A stretch of DNA of 64,000 bases from Straminergon stramineum (lineage: Eukaryota > Streptophyta > Bryopsida > Hypnales > Calliergonaceae): NCBI GenBank assembly GCA_963920665.1, contig OY987265.1, positions 40,987,001 to 41,051,000 on the forward strand. The letters run 5' to 3'. The position numbers and the translations under genes were made by a program. The notes below the pieces were generated by a model, which saw only the letters and a list, made by a program, of their open reading frames with translations, was not told where the DNA came from and made no database searches. This document shows, in pieces, positions 51,101 through 62,608 of the stretch; the first letter of the stretch is position 1; every line of letters begins with the position of its first letter.

Positions 51101-52564
51101 CGTTGAATCGTTATTTAAATATTCACATTAGAGGTCACCAAAATATGGCCTATTAGAGTTTCGTATTTCCTGAGTTGTATGCTTTGGTTGTCAGACTGCA
51201 GCTCCTGTCTGGCATATATTGACTATATGTGCTGGAAAGATGGGATTGCGGAAAGAATGTTATTTTGACTTGAAAGGATCTGCCTTGTGATGGGGCAGGC
51301 TGAAGTGGAGCGATTCTTGTTCATGATCGTTAGCGGCGAATGCAAGAATCTTCGCCATCTTGTTAGTGCACCTATTATACTTCACAACAGTTTTTGAAGT
51401 TTGTCGCTGCTTCGAATTGAAAGTTCGCAGCCTATACATTTTTTCACGATTACCAAATATATGACTTTCGTTGTTCATTATTTTAATGATTTGGTTTGAA
51501 TATGCACTAGCATGATTGTGCCGACGGGAACTGTTATGGGCTTCCAATTGATGTCATGGTTATGTCAATTGGTTATGTATGCAGGATATATCCAATAAGG
51601 GTGGGCTTGCTGCAAGGGATTGGTTCGACAAACGATTAAGCCCAAGGTGCGTACAATACAGATGTGATGTTCACAGGATGCCGGGAAGGTTTAGTATTCG
51701 TATGGCTGGTTTTTCCTTCTTTACATTTTACACAATCAAATGTCACAATTTAACAAAATGAATTCATTCACTATGGTACATACTATTTGGTCAAATCATA
51801 GATGACACCAAATTGAATAAACGGTGGTGCGTAACGCTGCATTATTTTGCGTATTAGGGGGAGGGGGGAAGGGGGGCCATTTATTAGGTCCTGATTTCAT
51901 CTGCTGTTGGTTTGTGGGTTGATATTGCAGCACAGAGCAGGCTATATTAAGAGTGCGACAAGAGCGGACTGACTTGTGCCTTCTTGCTGAGTTCCCAGAT
52001 CAGAAAAGGTCTGTATTGATTTTGGTTGTCTGTTCCTTTTTAACCAACTGATCTGTGTTTCCTATAACTCAAGTATATCCGATTCTGAACTTGTGAGGCC
52101 TCTTTTTTACACTTTTCAAACATAGGCATTACGGTAGTCCGTTTTTGCCTTGTGCAAGTGTACCGTGCAACTGGCTATGTGCGGTAGAACTTGATTCCAA
52201 ATGATAAAGTAGATTTTGTGAAATCTGATTGTTAAGGTAATACAGTTACTAATTCAGCTGTTATTTGATGAAAAGCAGCAGCGACAGTGGTTCCATGTCG
52301 GACAGTTTTGACGATAGCGATGACAGCGCACCACTTGGAACATACTCATCCGATTCTTCATCCAGCTTTGACAGCGACAGCGACGACTACGATGATAGTG
52401 GGTTTATGAGTCCTGAGAGTCCTACTGAAGGTTATATTGTGGATCGGGACATGTATCACTATGACAGTGACATGAGTATGGTGAGTCCAACCCATAGTGA
52501 TAGTGATACACCTTTTGAAGTTGAGAATCTATGGACCGAGGTCGATAGGAGTGCTGTCTTGTAA
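48157..52564 (+). CDS. F-box/LRR protein, SKIP17-like
   Basis: Twelve exons: 48157-48516, 48886-49067, 49356-49568, 49805-49915, 50162-50259, 50371-50492, 50631-50695, 50816-50891, 51299-51361, 51585-51646, 51931-52008 and 52258-52564. Every phase matches, giving 578 residues. The F-box lies around residues 112-150 (WPLTQDLTVKVFSLLGTQSL, then CQAAASCNMFNRLTMDP). As in Arabidopsis SKIP17, it would bind SKP1/ASK in an SCF ubiquitin ligase. Leucine-rich repeats follow, such as LTKLHLFNLEKM, LTDLEVVGL, CCPNLTRLC, GCPNLSYLALRGYGV and LKLTVVDFCGALKL, for substrate binding. The N-terminus is low complexity (Gly/Ser repeats, six Gln). The C-terminus, encoded by the last exon, is a long Ser/Asp-rich acidic tail ending RSAVL. 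The start is the first ATG preceding the conserved helix. The family is clear; the substrate is unknown. Confidence 0.88.
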
Positions 52565-54107
52565 CTTCCTCATTTAGTCGCAATTTTCATGACGTAGATT
52601 GTTGGCTTTTTCTCATGCCGTGGATTGCTGTTATCTCATATTAAATAAAAAGATTTGAAAGCTGTTATGCTCAGGAATGGTTTGTTTTCAGTTCTTCACT
52701 GCCTGAAGATTTCCATTCAGGCAGTCTTCTGGATTTTTGTTCCGGAGTCTAGTTGAAATGCGACGTAGAGTCATTCGGACTGGTTTGTGAGCATTAGCAG
52801 GAGAAATGATTCGAATTTTTCCCTCGACTGACCATGATTGAGTAGAGTTCACCATGATTGACACTCTCTGGTGGTTTGCAGCCTTACATGGACTTCTCAT
52901 GGCGTCATTAACTGGTTATCCCCGCTGGGCTGTGGAAACTCATTTAGCATCAGCCTGCATCATTGAATCCTTAGGATAGGGATGCACATTTTTCCTGTTG
53001 TTACTAGCTTACGAGTACTGTTGACTTGGTAGCTACATCCTGAAAACAGATCTTCATCCCTCAATTTTGCTTGTTTGTCAGTGCGCTTGAAAGCAGGATT
53101 CATTCTGCTGCGAGATGTAGATGTTCCAGTATGCAAGCTTACCTTGTCCGTCTTTTTTTGAAGTAGGAATAGGAAATAGGAAGAGTGAAAACTGTTTATA
53201 AAGCGATCCCTGCCATTTCTCTATCAAATGCTTGATATCTGCGTCCTTTTTCTGGAGCAGTATTCATTTCATTACCATGGACATGACATGAATTTTGTTA
53301 TTGAATTTGATTGAACACGTCAGAATTATAGTTGACTTGCTCGAATGTGGCAGAAGTGCTCATGTTTTTTCAAATTGCATCAGTTAGTAACGTAGTTACC
53401 GCAAAGATTAAACATGGGTAGTTTCAAATTCTCAAGTGCACAAAATTGTCTTCAACTGTAGCGAATGCAACCTCTCCTGAACGTTTCAATGATACTTCCG
53501 AATCATGGCTCGTGTAGCAGAGCCGTACATTCAGACTTCTTTAATCTGACCCTCTCTTCAATGACATTGTGGAATATAATTGTGCACACTTGTCACACTT
53601 GTCATTCCTTGTAGCACACTTGTCTCACATTCAAACTATTTGACTTGTACTTATGACTGTTTCCCAAATATTCTACACTTCCTACTATGGTGGAGGCACC
53701 CATTACCAACCATTGCCCCATTGACAATCAATAGAGTCTAAAATTCAAGAGAGGTTGGGATTCATTTCCATGATTCTTTGCACATAGAAAAATTGGTTGT
53801 GGTAGCACTTTGGGTACCAAAGTGCCATGACATATGTCCCTCATTTTGCGTGCCAAAGTCAATAGGAGTGAGTAGTTTTGGAAAACTCTAGCCTCATTGG
53901 ACATGGGTCCAAACCAACTTTTCACTTCCAAAATTCATAGTAATAAAATTACCAATTTTTTTGCAATCCCCATCATTTCTATCTTTGCACATATGGAAAT
54001 ATTTGCTTTGTTTAACCCTACTCCAAATAATGTCCAAAATTTCTTAAGTAATTAGTTATGGGTGCCTCCACCTTAGATGGGGGAAGAGATATATTTGTGA
54101 GGGGCAC
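52565..54107. other. 3' flank and spacer
   Basis: The first ~100 bp, with an ATTAAATAAAA-like polyadenylation word near 52640, is likely the F-box gene 3' UTR. The rest has only short frames without recognisable products. Confidence 0.45.
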
Positions 54108-54595
54108 CTACATTGAATAGTGAAATTATGTTGCTCCTTGCTAATTTCTCAACATTCAATACTATATAAATAATCACTATTACCAAACAAGAATACACTA
54201 ATTTTGAATAAGGTATTGTGGTAATTGTGACTCATAGAACTTCTATATGTACAACTGGAAATATTTGTAGAAGTATTTGCTGATTTTGATGGCTTGTAAA
54301 ATACCTTTCTTGGAATAAGGCAACCTCATTGTTAACCCTTGAAAAGCCCTTGGGGTCCCTCTATACAACCCGTATTTAGCTTTATATCTCTTCAATTATG
54401 GCTTAATAGATGAGTTATCATACATTTTTATTTAAATATTGTCATGATCATTCATTTACTTTGTACTGAAAAGTATTTGGTCAATGTTTTCCTGATCAAA
54501 TACCACCAAATACATAATATACTATATGGTCGCAAAGGACTTTCAGGCCCTTCTAGGGTTAAGGCAACCTAATTTCACTATTCTGTGCAGTGTAG
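54108..54595. mobile_element. MITE family M interrupted by a TTAA element
   Basis: The ends CTACATTGAATAGTGAAATT and, reverse-complemented, CTACACTGCACAGAATAGTG match the 18148-18408 element. Without the nested insertion (54332-54562) the length is about 260 bp, the same as its relatives at 18148-18408 and 59295-59558. The interior words GATTTTGATGGCTTGTAAA and TTGTGACTCAT match 59295-59558. Confidence 0.85.
54332..54562. mobile_element. Nested TTAA element (piggyBac-type MITE)
   Basis: The 231 bp span is bounded by TTAA on both sides, with inverted termini TTAACCCTTGAAAAGCCC (left) and TTAACCCTAGAAGGGCC (right, reverse-complemented). The flanks GCAACCTCATTG and GGCAACCTAATTTCAC are continuous, around a single TTAA, in the related MITE at 59295-59558 (GCAATCTAATTG, TTAA at 59527-59530, GGCATTCTAATTTCAC). 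This is an empty site and supports insertion with TTAA duplication. It is non-coding. Confidence 0.85.
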
Positions 54596-56464
54596 AGACG
54601 TTGGAAGCATTATATGCAAAGATGCCAACGTTAATTTTAATTCTGATCAAATGATCTTGTACCGCACAGTACTGTACAGTACAAGAGAGCACAGTCAGGT
54701 GGTTTGTATGAAGTGAACTCCATAATTACAAGTCCTGCATAACAGATTGACAATTATACTGGAGTACGTAACAGTGGGAGCAGCAGCTAGTGCAGCTCAC
54801 TCAAACACATTTTCTTTGTAAGTTTTTGTTTACTGCCGTTGAATGCTTTGAACATTTAATTCAGTAACAAACTTGCTGGAGGAGACCTACTCTAAATCTA
54901 AGGATATGGATAAAAAACATGCCAAATATGGAAGAAAACTTATTTGTTCATCGAAATTGTGTACACCTCTTCAAAAAGCGTGCTATTGCCCCCGGATTTT
55001 ATGGCAATTCAGCAATTTCATCTAGTTTGAGACGATGGGAATATATCTTCAAACTTTCCCCTGCATTTTGTTTTACTTCTTTTGAGCAATTTTAGCAGAA
55101 ACGAGGCCCCTGTATTATAACTACTTGTGCTTCAAAATCGGTTTTGTCATTATACTCTGCATTACTAGCTGGTAGATGTAGAGCTATCACTATGCTAAAC
55201 TTGTTTAGGATTGCGTGACTTCTCGACGAAGCAAGAAGAATGGCAAATGCATTCCTAGACTATTATAGACTTATGACCCAAATACCAGCATGAACATCGA
55301 ATAAGTTGCCGAGTTCTGCTAATTGCGCCCTGTGGTTATAGATAGCAAGTTTTACTCTTGGATTAATTCCTGATGGAAAAAATGGAGTGCCACTTCCTTA
55401 TGGAAGAAGAGGCGGAAACAATTATATCTCCAATTAAAAAAGATATGCCAGTGTGAAAAAAGAGTTGTCTGGACCATAGTTTTATTACTGCAATTGTACC
55501 ACGTGGGCTCAGATTGCAAGTGCTTCAGTTCCTTCAGTTTAATGATGAATAATAAAAGTGAATGATGAAGGAATTAATTTGCTTTGCACGTCTATTGTGA
55601 CCTCCGAGTCCAACAAATGCATGCCATGTGAAGTTTGTGGTAGGTGCAGCTACAAAAAGCTTGAGCCTGATCGAGGTACTTTGAATGGCATTATTTGCCC
55701 GGCAGATATTGATACTTTTGGAGATAGTGCCGAGATGGCGATGGTTTAAAATTTGGTAAAGCACTGTGTTGTTTGAATTTAGTATCATTCAATGGTACAT
55801 GTCTGAATCACAAGTTTCTCCTGCAGGGTTACTCGAAAACGAAATCTTCCATTTTGTTCCCTTTTTTTTCTTTCATTTTTGATTGATGTGTTTATTTTCC
55901 GTGTTTGTTTTTCATTTCTGTCTTAGAACAACAGATACAAAGATTGAAAACCACCATATACTACACTTTATCACCCAAATCATCTTAATGTTGAACTACA
56001 AATCAGAGTAAAGAAAAGAACAGCTGTATTCCATTTTGATTCTAGCAACCTAGCTTACTGCAGAATTCTCTGGCAAGCTAAATATGCCAAGAGAATTTCC
56101 ATGACAAAAACATGAGATCCAACACCAAGGTGTCAAGCATGGACACAGTTCACAGCATTTAACAAGGGAAGCTGCCTTCATTCATGCAGTGCGTGATACA
56201 TCTAAACGCTACAGTTTTGAACATTGATATATGCCACAACTACCAAATGAATGCTCTCAACAGGAAGAGTCAAACGCTTCAAAATCTTACTACATCGTTA
56301 TATTACTAATATTATGCTTTCTGATAGCTGCAAGGTAGGTAATATACTTACTTTTTCCCAATTCTCAACTAATTGGTCCCAAATCAAACTGTGAGCTGTG
56401 GCCCAAAACCTCCACTGACAGCCAAGATTATTCTTGTACGAGCACCGCAACCTTGTTCCGGAGG
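54596..56464. other. Spacer without supported genes
   Basis: A 63-codon plus frame (55558-55749) contains a CMPCEVCGRC cluster, but it has no recognisable domain or neighbour exons. Nothing else stands out. Confidence 0.4.
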
Positions 56465-56689
56465 CTACTCGATTGTGTAGACTGCCACAAAGCCATTCAG
56501 AAAACTTTAAACTGAGTAACGAAATCTATCAATCCATGAGAATGAATTAATGAAAAAATAAAGGTACGTGATTTTCAATAGACTTTTTTGACAAATTTTC
56601 AACTCTGAAAGTGGAAACATGACATGATTCTCCACTGGTGTAAAGAATGACGATGACTGGGAGGCTGGGGGGGGGGGGGGGTAAACTAG

Positions 56690-57052
56690 CTATGCCGGAC
56701 ACAAATGAATGTGCTTACTTCCGCATCGGTAGCCACTAAGCTGGTAGCGGCCACAGGCCTTGGGAATGGCGAGCACATTTTTGATGTAGCTCAGGGGGTA
56801 ATCTTTGGAGTCCACAAACTCGCTGCACATGCAGGCGGGGTTGTAGTTCATGACTACTCCACAGCACGACTGGTCCGGCTGAGGAGGGTAAGGACCCTTC
56901 ACAGTTTTCAAGCACGGCATCAACGTCTTCAAGCTGCACTGCTCAGGCTGCCCATATGCCGTGCTCACCATCACCATAGCAGTGGCCATCACCACCACCA
57001 CCACCACAAAAGCACGATTCCGTGCCATCAACGGGGAGCCTTGCCTCGCCAT
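56690..57052 (-). CDS. Non-specific lipid transfer protein (eight-cysteine motif)
   Basis: The unspliced frame gives 120 residues. Residues 13-33 are a hydrophobic signal segment (AFVVVVVVMATAMVM), with probable cleavage after AYG, so the product is secreted. The eight-cysteine pattern is complete: C-x7-C-x15-CC-x9-C-x-C-x23-C-x9-C, with CSLKTLMPC, QSCCGVVMNYNPACMC and CGRYQLSGYRC. Such proteins carry lipids in the cell wall or cuticle. The spacing is closer to the compact type 2/type D classes than to type 1. Two starts are possible (57052, or 57028 eight codons later). A donor-like GGAAGTAAGC follows the last cysteine. Splicing from 56719 to a 17-base exon at 56465-56481 would end the protein YRCGIYTIE in place of YRCGSKHIHLCPA, which would leave exactly eight cysteines in the mature protein. 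I think the spliced form is at least as likely. A poly(G) run lies at about 56668-56681. Confidence 0.85.
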   Translation of the reverse strand: MARQGSPLMARNRAFVVVVVVMATAMVMVSTAYGQPEQCSLKTLMPCLKTVKGPYPPQPDQSCCGVVMNYNPACMCSEFVDSKDYPLSYIKNVLAIPKACGRYQLSGYRCGSKHIHLCPA

Positions 57053-59294
57053 CTCCGATCGATCCCCCAAGTACTCCACTTTACGACAACATTCACCGAA
57101 ACTGTTGCAGAAACTTTGTCCTTGTGACAGCATGAAATCGATGCAGGCCTGCAGCGCCAAAGTGAAGTGTGGGGAAGATGACGGGACGAGGGATGCCTTA
57201 TAGGACGATCGATACCATAGCTCCTGAGCATGACGAGCATGACCCCGGGGCACTTGAGAGCCTGGCTGGAATTGGAGAGGTGGTCACGGAGTCTGTACAT
57301 AATTATGCTTCTTGCCATCATTTCTGTTGTACTAGCTGTATCGATCTCTGCTGAAGGTTCACATACGTTGTTTTCATGTTCTTCTTGCATGCATGCTTGA
57401 GACTCAGACAGGCTTAGCTTATTTAATCGATCAGTTGCTATGGTAGTGAACTACAGTATGAAAAAAATATCAACTGCTACGATAGTGTACGTCTCCCTGT
57501 ATATAACATTCATGACCGACTTATGTAACAGGATACTGCCAGCATGCGAAATTTCGTTACAATGGCAGTATTTCAAACGTCATTTTTACATTCATTTCTA
57601 GGACACGTATAGATTTCAGACCGCACGGTCTAAACATGGAATACGGACACTCATTTTAATGAAATATATATCGGTCTGGAGACCCCATGTTGGCAAGGAA
57701 GAGTTGCATTCTGGAGTTACAATTCGTCACCAACTAATTCAACTTGCAAGTGTCTCCAACATGTCTAATTATTGACCTTAGTATGATTGAAATGAAATTG
57801 CTGAATTCATGGAGAAGTAGAAGCATTCAATGAAAATTCACCGGCTTCAGTGGCTTGGCCTCAGTTGTAGCGGCAACCACCATAATAAGAACTGACGACA
57901 ACATACCCACACCAATTTGTTGCAATGAAGCTTCTAGAAAATTAACCTTCAATGAAGTTGCAATCCTCTTGAACTGATAAATGAAGGAAATCTCCATTAT
58001 AAATGGAAATCAAGTTTCAGTTTTAGTTTTAGTTTTAAATGTCAAACGTTTGTTCGTGCAGTCTATTGCATGCACTAAACTTAAAATCTATACCCGCCCT
58101 TAACTTTATACCAGTCATAGTTTCAAAGGCAAAGCCGCTCAGTTGTGCATGATCTATATTTTGGCATTCCGAAAACTGCCAATTAAAATGACACTGTTTG
58201 TGCTTCTTAAACTGCAGTAATTGGAAGGCAGTTAAAACTCCAAGTGAACGCTCAAAAGATAATCAATGGCATAATCAAGAGTTATGTTCGTTAGTAAGAT
58301 TAGAATTCAATATTTCGTTAAAATTAATGAGTCTCTTTCAATATAAATCGACATGGGGAGGCAAGAGAATTCAACACGATGTGATTATTTTAGCTCTACA
58401 AGTCCCGCCACTAGCCTGAAAGCGGCATTGATATTTTTTGTCTACTGAATCAGTCAATTCGCATGGCGTGTTGAACTAGAATTGAATTAACTTGAGTAGT
58501 GAGATTAGCAAAGCGAGAACTTTATTACCAAGTGAAGACGAAACGACAGCTAATCTGGTTCTACATATAGAACTCCGTAATCGCCTTCTGGTTGTTCTAG
58601 CTGCAGCATCCACTAGAGGATCAATTAGATGAGTCTGTGGGTTGTAACTGCTTGAGCAGGGATTGAAATCCGTAACCAACTTTTGTGAGAATTAGAAAAC
58701 GGATTAAAATAGTCTGCGGTTACTGTTGAAGGATAATGACTGAATTGGCAATTAGGATTTAGTGTTCAGGGTGAAATGCTTCATTGCCCACTCCCAGACT
58801 TCCAGGTGCCATGTGTGCACGGCAACCCCAGTCTAAACTGAAAGCTTAATTGAAGACCGCATCATTCTTATTCCAGGAATTTTGAAATTAACTCCATCAA
58901 ACTTATTGAAGAAGAAGGCTATGGATCAAGTGAGGGCAACAAAGACATGCAGGAAAACTTCGGTGCAATAAGCAGTGATAGGAGAGAAATGAAATTGGAT
59001 ACGAGATAGCAAAATAATGTTGTTCAACCTGGAGTCTTTGTAATCTACAAACCCAACATTCTACTTTCAAAATTCTACACGTATCCTACACGGCCTGTGA
59101 ACTTTGATTCAATATTTCAGTCTTAAATATATAAAACATAGTTAACACAAATCCATACCTCATGATTGACAATGAAAATTACACCAAATATTCTCAATCA
59201 GCATCAAGTTCATTAAATTGTTCAGAAATTCAAGACAGTGAGGGTTACCCTAGCCTACCATTAAATATGTATCCATACCAGTCCAAGTTCATAT
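57053..59294. other. 5' flank of the lipid transfer protein gene and spacer
   Basis: An open frame continues upstream of the lipid transfer protein start to 57253 but has no signal peptide or conserved pattern, so it is taken as 5' leader. Beyond that, only short frames and no repeat I recognise. Confidence 0.4.
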
Positions 59295-59558
59295 CTACAG
59301 TGAATCGTGAAATTACTCAAGTTAGGTTGCCCCTCACTAATTTCTTGACATTTGATAATAAATAAATATTTACAGTTACTATACAAGAATTAACTATTTT
59401 TGAATTAAATATCATTGTAATTGAGATTCATGAACCTCTATGTGGACAAATGAAAATATCTCTATAATTATTTGTTGATTTTGATGGCTTGTAAAGTAAT
59501 TTTCTTGGGGTAAGGCAATCTAATTGTTAAGGCATTCTAATTTCACAACTAAGTGTAG
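59295..59558. mobile_element. MITE family M copy carrying the empty TTAA site
   Basis: The 264 bp element begins CTACAGTGAATCGTGAAATT and ends CTAATTTCACAACTAAGTGTAG. The interior matches 54108-54595. A single TTAA at 59527-59530 sits exactly where the other copy has the nested element. Positions 59559-60060 hold no recognised feature. Confidence 0.8.
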
Positions 59559-60060
59559 TTGAATATCACAACCAAACAAATATTTAGAGAATCACATACA
59601 TTGCCAATCACTTTAGGACCCAACATGTTATTTACTTTAGCCATCATGTCATTTTTTTTCCTTTTTTCTTTAATCAAAATTGACTAATAAAAACTAAAAG
59701 TGTGGCATGCTTCAAATTTACCTTGAGTGTTGAGAGCTTTGAAAACTATGACCTTCTATGACTTTCCTAGAAAAGTGTCATTTTCTTGAAATTGATTATG
59801 TCGTTTAAACAATGATATATGAGTCGAGGCTAGTTGCAAAGTTAAGTGAACATATTAGCACACTGCTGAATCTCAAAACAAATTCATCTGAATAATTGTG
59901 TATTAGAGCTAGCAAGATAGAGGGATGGTGTGACAAACACTAAAGATTTTATTTGGAAGTGCAATTGCTTAATTACTTACTATAAGAGCACATGTTGAAC
60001 ATGTTACTCTGAATCAATGATCAATAGATCATTGCTGTAGAGAATTTGGATCATATTGCA

Positions 60061-60309
60061 TTAACCCCTCTAGGCCCAAGCAGTTTTTGTACTTTTTCAC
60101 AAGTTTGAACTTTGATTGACAGTATGCATTGTACATCAAGCTTATTACATGATGTCAATTGTGCTTTTGACCTTCCCTATCCAATATGAACATCATATAT
60201 GAAATTCACTTAGATATACTTCTTAGAATGTAGAGAAATGAAGTTATAACTTTGACTTGTTGAACAGGTGAGAGGCCCAAAACAAGCTACTTGGGCCTGG
60301 AGGTGTTAA
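60061..60309. mobile_element. TTAA-ended inverted-repeat element, family I, 249 bp
   Basis: The left terminus TTAACCCCTCTAGGCCCAAG and the right terminus, reverse-complemented TTAACACCTCCAGGCCCAAG, match at 18 of 20 positions. The flanks carry a short repeat, GGATCATATTGCATTAA, on both sides (about 60048 and 60329). It is non-coding. Positions 60310-60851 hold only chance frames. Confidence 0.8.
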
Positions 60310-60851
60310 CCATTCCAAAGCCTCGAATGGATCATATTGCATTAACTATTGGACCACAGTCTCAAATAGATCATACCACATCAAGTATTCCAAGTCTCAA
60401 ATCTAAAGGTAAATATGAAACCATTTATTGATTTTAATCCTCCAACTTCACAATTTTCATTAATTAAAGGAGTTGATATATTATATGTACATTCAATGGA
60501 TTTGGAATCTAAGCAAAAATCAATCCAATATCAATTTGATGGAGCTCAACTTCAATCCCATATTTGTAGTGCACCTTTACTTCCTAGTATGCCATCTCAT
60601 ATCTAAAGCTACCCCCAATTTGCATCTAGCACTTCACTTGAGGGCCACATTTTCATTCCAATACAAAATGACTTTGATTATGCAAGACACTCCATAGATG
60701 CAAATGACAATGAATCACAAATTGTATTTATCCAATGGTACAAGTCAAAAAACAAAAACAAAAGTTTGTACAAAGACAATCCGCAACTAATAAAGAAAAA
60801 AAATAACAATTCTCCAAACAATATTCTACTATAAAAGAGCACATGTTCCTA

Positions 60852-61990
60852 TCAATCCTTTAATCTTGCAGGCATAGTTTTTTGCCTTGTACTACCTAAA
60901 TTTCTTCCAGCTAGTTGTTGTGTTGTAGTTAATATAGAGGGTTTGGATGTAGATGGGACTTGCCCTCTTCCTCTCAACAACACTCCATCTATCAATACCA
61001 CCTTCTCCTTCAGAACTACATGCTCATTAACCACTGGGGTTTGTATAGTTCCAAGGAGCTCTATGATTACTCTCGAGACAATCCGTGTATAATTCAATGT
61101 CTCAATAGGACCACTGTGGTTAAGCCTTTGCCATTTAAACATCCGACATGAATTGAACCTTTGTATAGGTTCATCTATTGTTGGAATGGGAGCTTCATCA
61201 AGAACAAAATTCTCCTCAAAATTCACATCTTCAACCATTATTGCATGCTCAAAAGAGTTTTGAGTAGAACCAAGAGCAATTGATTGTTTTCCTCCAACTA
61301 AGAACACATCCTTTGAACACTAGTGTTGTAATCCTACTTTTTGGTTGTTGTCACTATCGTCAGAGTCTACATCCGCATCTGGAGATTCAAAATTGACATG
61401 CAATTTTGAAATTATGGGTGTGGATTCTACAAGATTCTTCTTCATAGCACTTGCAATTCTGGATACAACTACTTTGGCTTGTCCAAAATTAATACGAAGC
61501 AATTGCTTGCTTACTTGTAGCGATGCTTGCAAGGGATTCCATCCAATAATCTTTTTATTACAAATTGGGCAGTAGTCTTTGCCTCTTACACATCCAAAGC
61601 AAGTAAAAGTGTGGCCACAATTGTGTAGAATTCAACCCCATATATCTGTTAATACCAATTTCTAATCAAAATTGAATTTTTAACACAAATACCATTCATT
61701 CAATACAAAAAATTTCATAGCTTGGATGAATTGCACCAATTGTATACCTACTACATTACTCACAAGGATTTTAATATAGTTAAATAAACTCACCACAAGA
61801 AGAACGGTTAGAGGCTTTTTGTTGCAGATGACACACAACTCAACCTTGGGGCCCTCAACATTGTTGCCTGCAATTACCTTCTTCATGATCAAGTTCGTCT
61901 CAATGCTTGATTGGGAAAAGGAAATTGCTTCCAAGGGTACAACATTTGTTTCTCAAACACTCCAAGGGGTGGTTGCCTCTAATACACATT
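60852..61990 (-). pseudogene. Decayed RING-finger gene
   Basis: Read on the minus strand, VELCVICNKKPLTVLL (about 61850-61800) is followed, after a gap of about 170 bases starting at a GTGAGT donor-like site, by NCGHTFTCFGC and RGKDYCPICNKKIIGWNPL (about 61617-61530). Together these form a C3HC4 RING-HC finger, the catalytic module of many E3 ubiquitin ligases. No usable acceptor is visible; a stop lies four codons before NCGH. Downstream is a region with an acidic DADVDSDDSDNN run, then a TAG at about 61321. Beyond it the same frame continues 151 codons to 60852. The stops and missing splice site indicate a pseudogene, although an unusual intron cannot be excluded. Confidence 0.6.
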
Positions 61991-62608
61991 GTGTCCCTAC
62001 AACAAAAACAATAAGCATCAAAATATCACTCTTGTAAAAATCAAAGACTATGGTCCTGAGTCCTAAGGCCTTGGGGTTCATCAGTCATGACATCCAGAGT
62101 TTGATACAAAACAAGGACTTAAGTTACAAGGATCTTGTACAATCCGGAAACCAAATCAAATGTCTATTCAATATAAATTCATGTCTAGAGTTCGGACCTT
62201 TGGAATATAGAAAGGAATTATGTAAAAGTATATTTCTAGTACCAAGGACTACTTCTAGTATAATAGGACAATATTATACTTTGGAGGTAGATTACTTTGC
62301 ATCATTCCAGATTAGGAAAAGGAAAAGATCTTGGAAGGAAAAATAAGATTCTTAGACCACAGTATCCCATGTTGAACAGGACATGGAATCAATGCTCTAG
62401 GGACTTGACTCTTAATCTTGTTCTCTTGATTACTAATACACAAATGTACAAAAAGGACCAATACCACCCATTCCTAAACTTTAGTCCTATCAACTTTCTA
62501 TTCATGACCCCTATAAAATCCCTAGGTTACAAATATATAAAGTTTACAGGTTGAGCAAATACAACAAGAACAATGCAAGACAAATTTAAACCAAAAATTC
62601 ACAAGAGT

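Noticed and set aside
55558..55749. 63-codon frame with CMPCEVCGRC
   Set aside because: The cysteine spacing fits no zinc finger or toxin-like fold I know, and there are no flanking exons.
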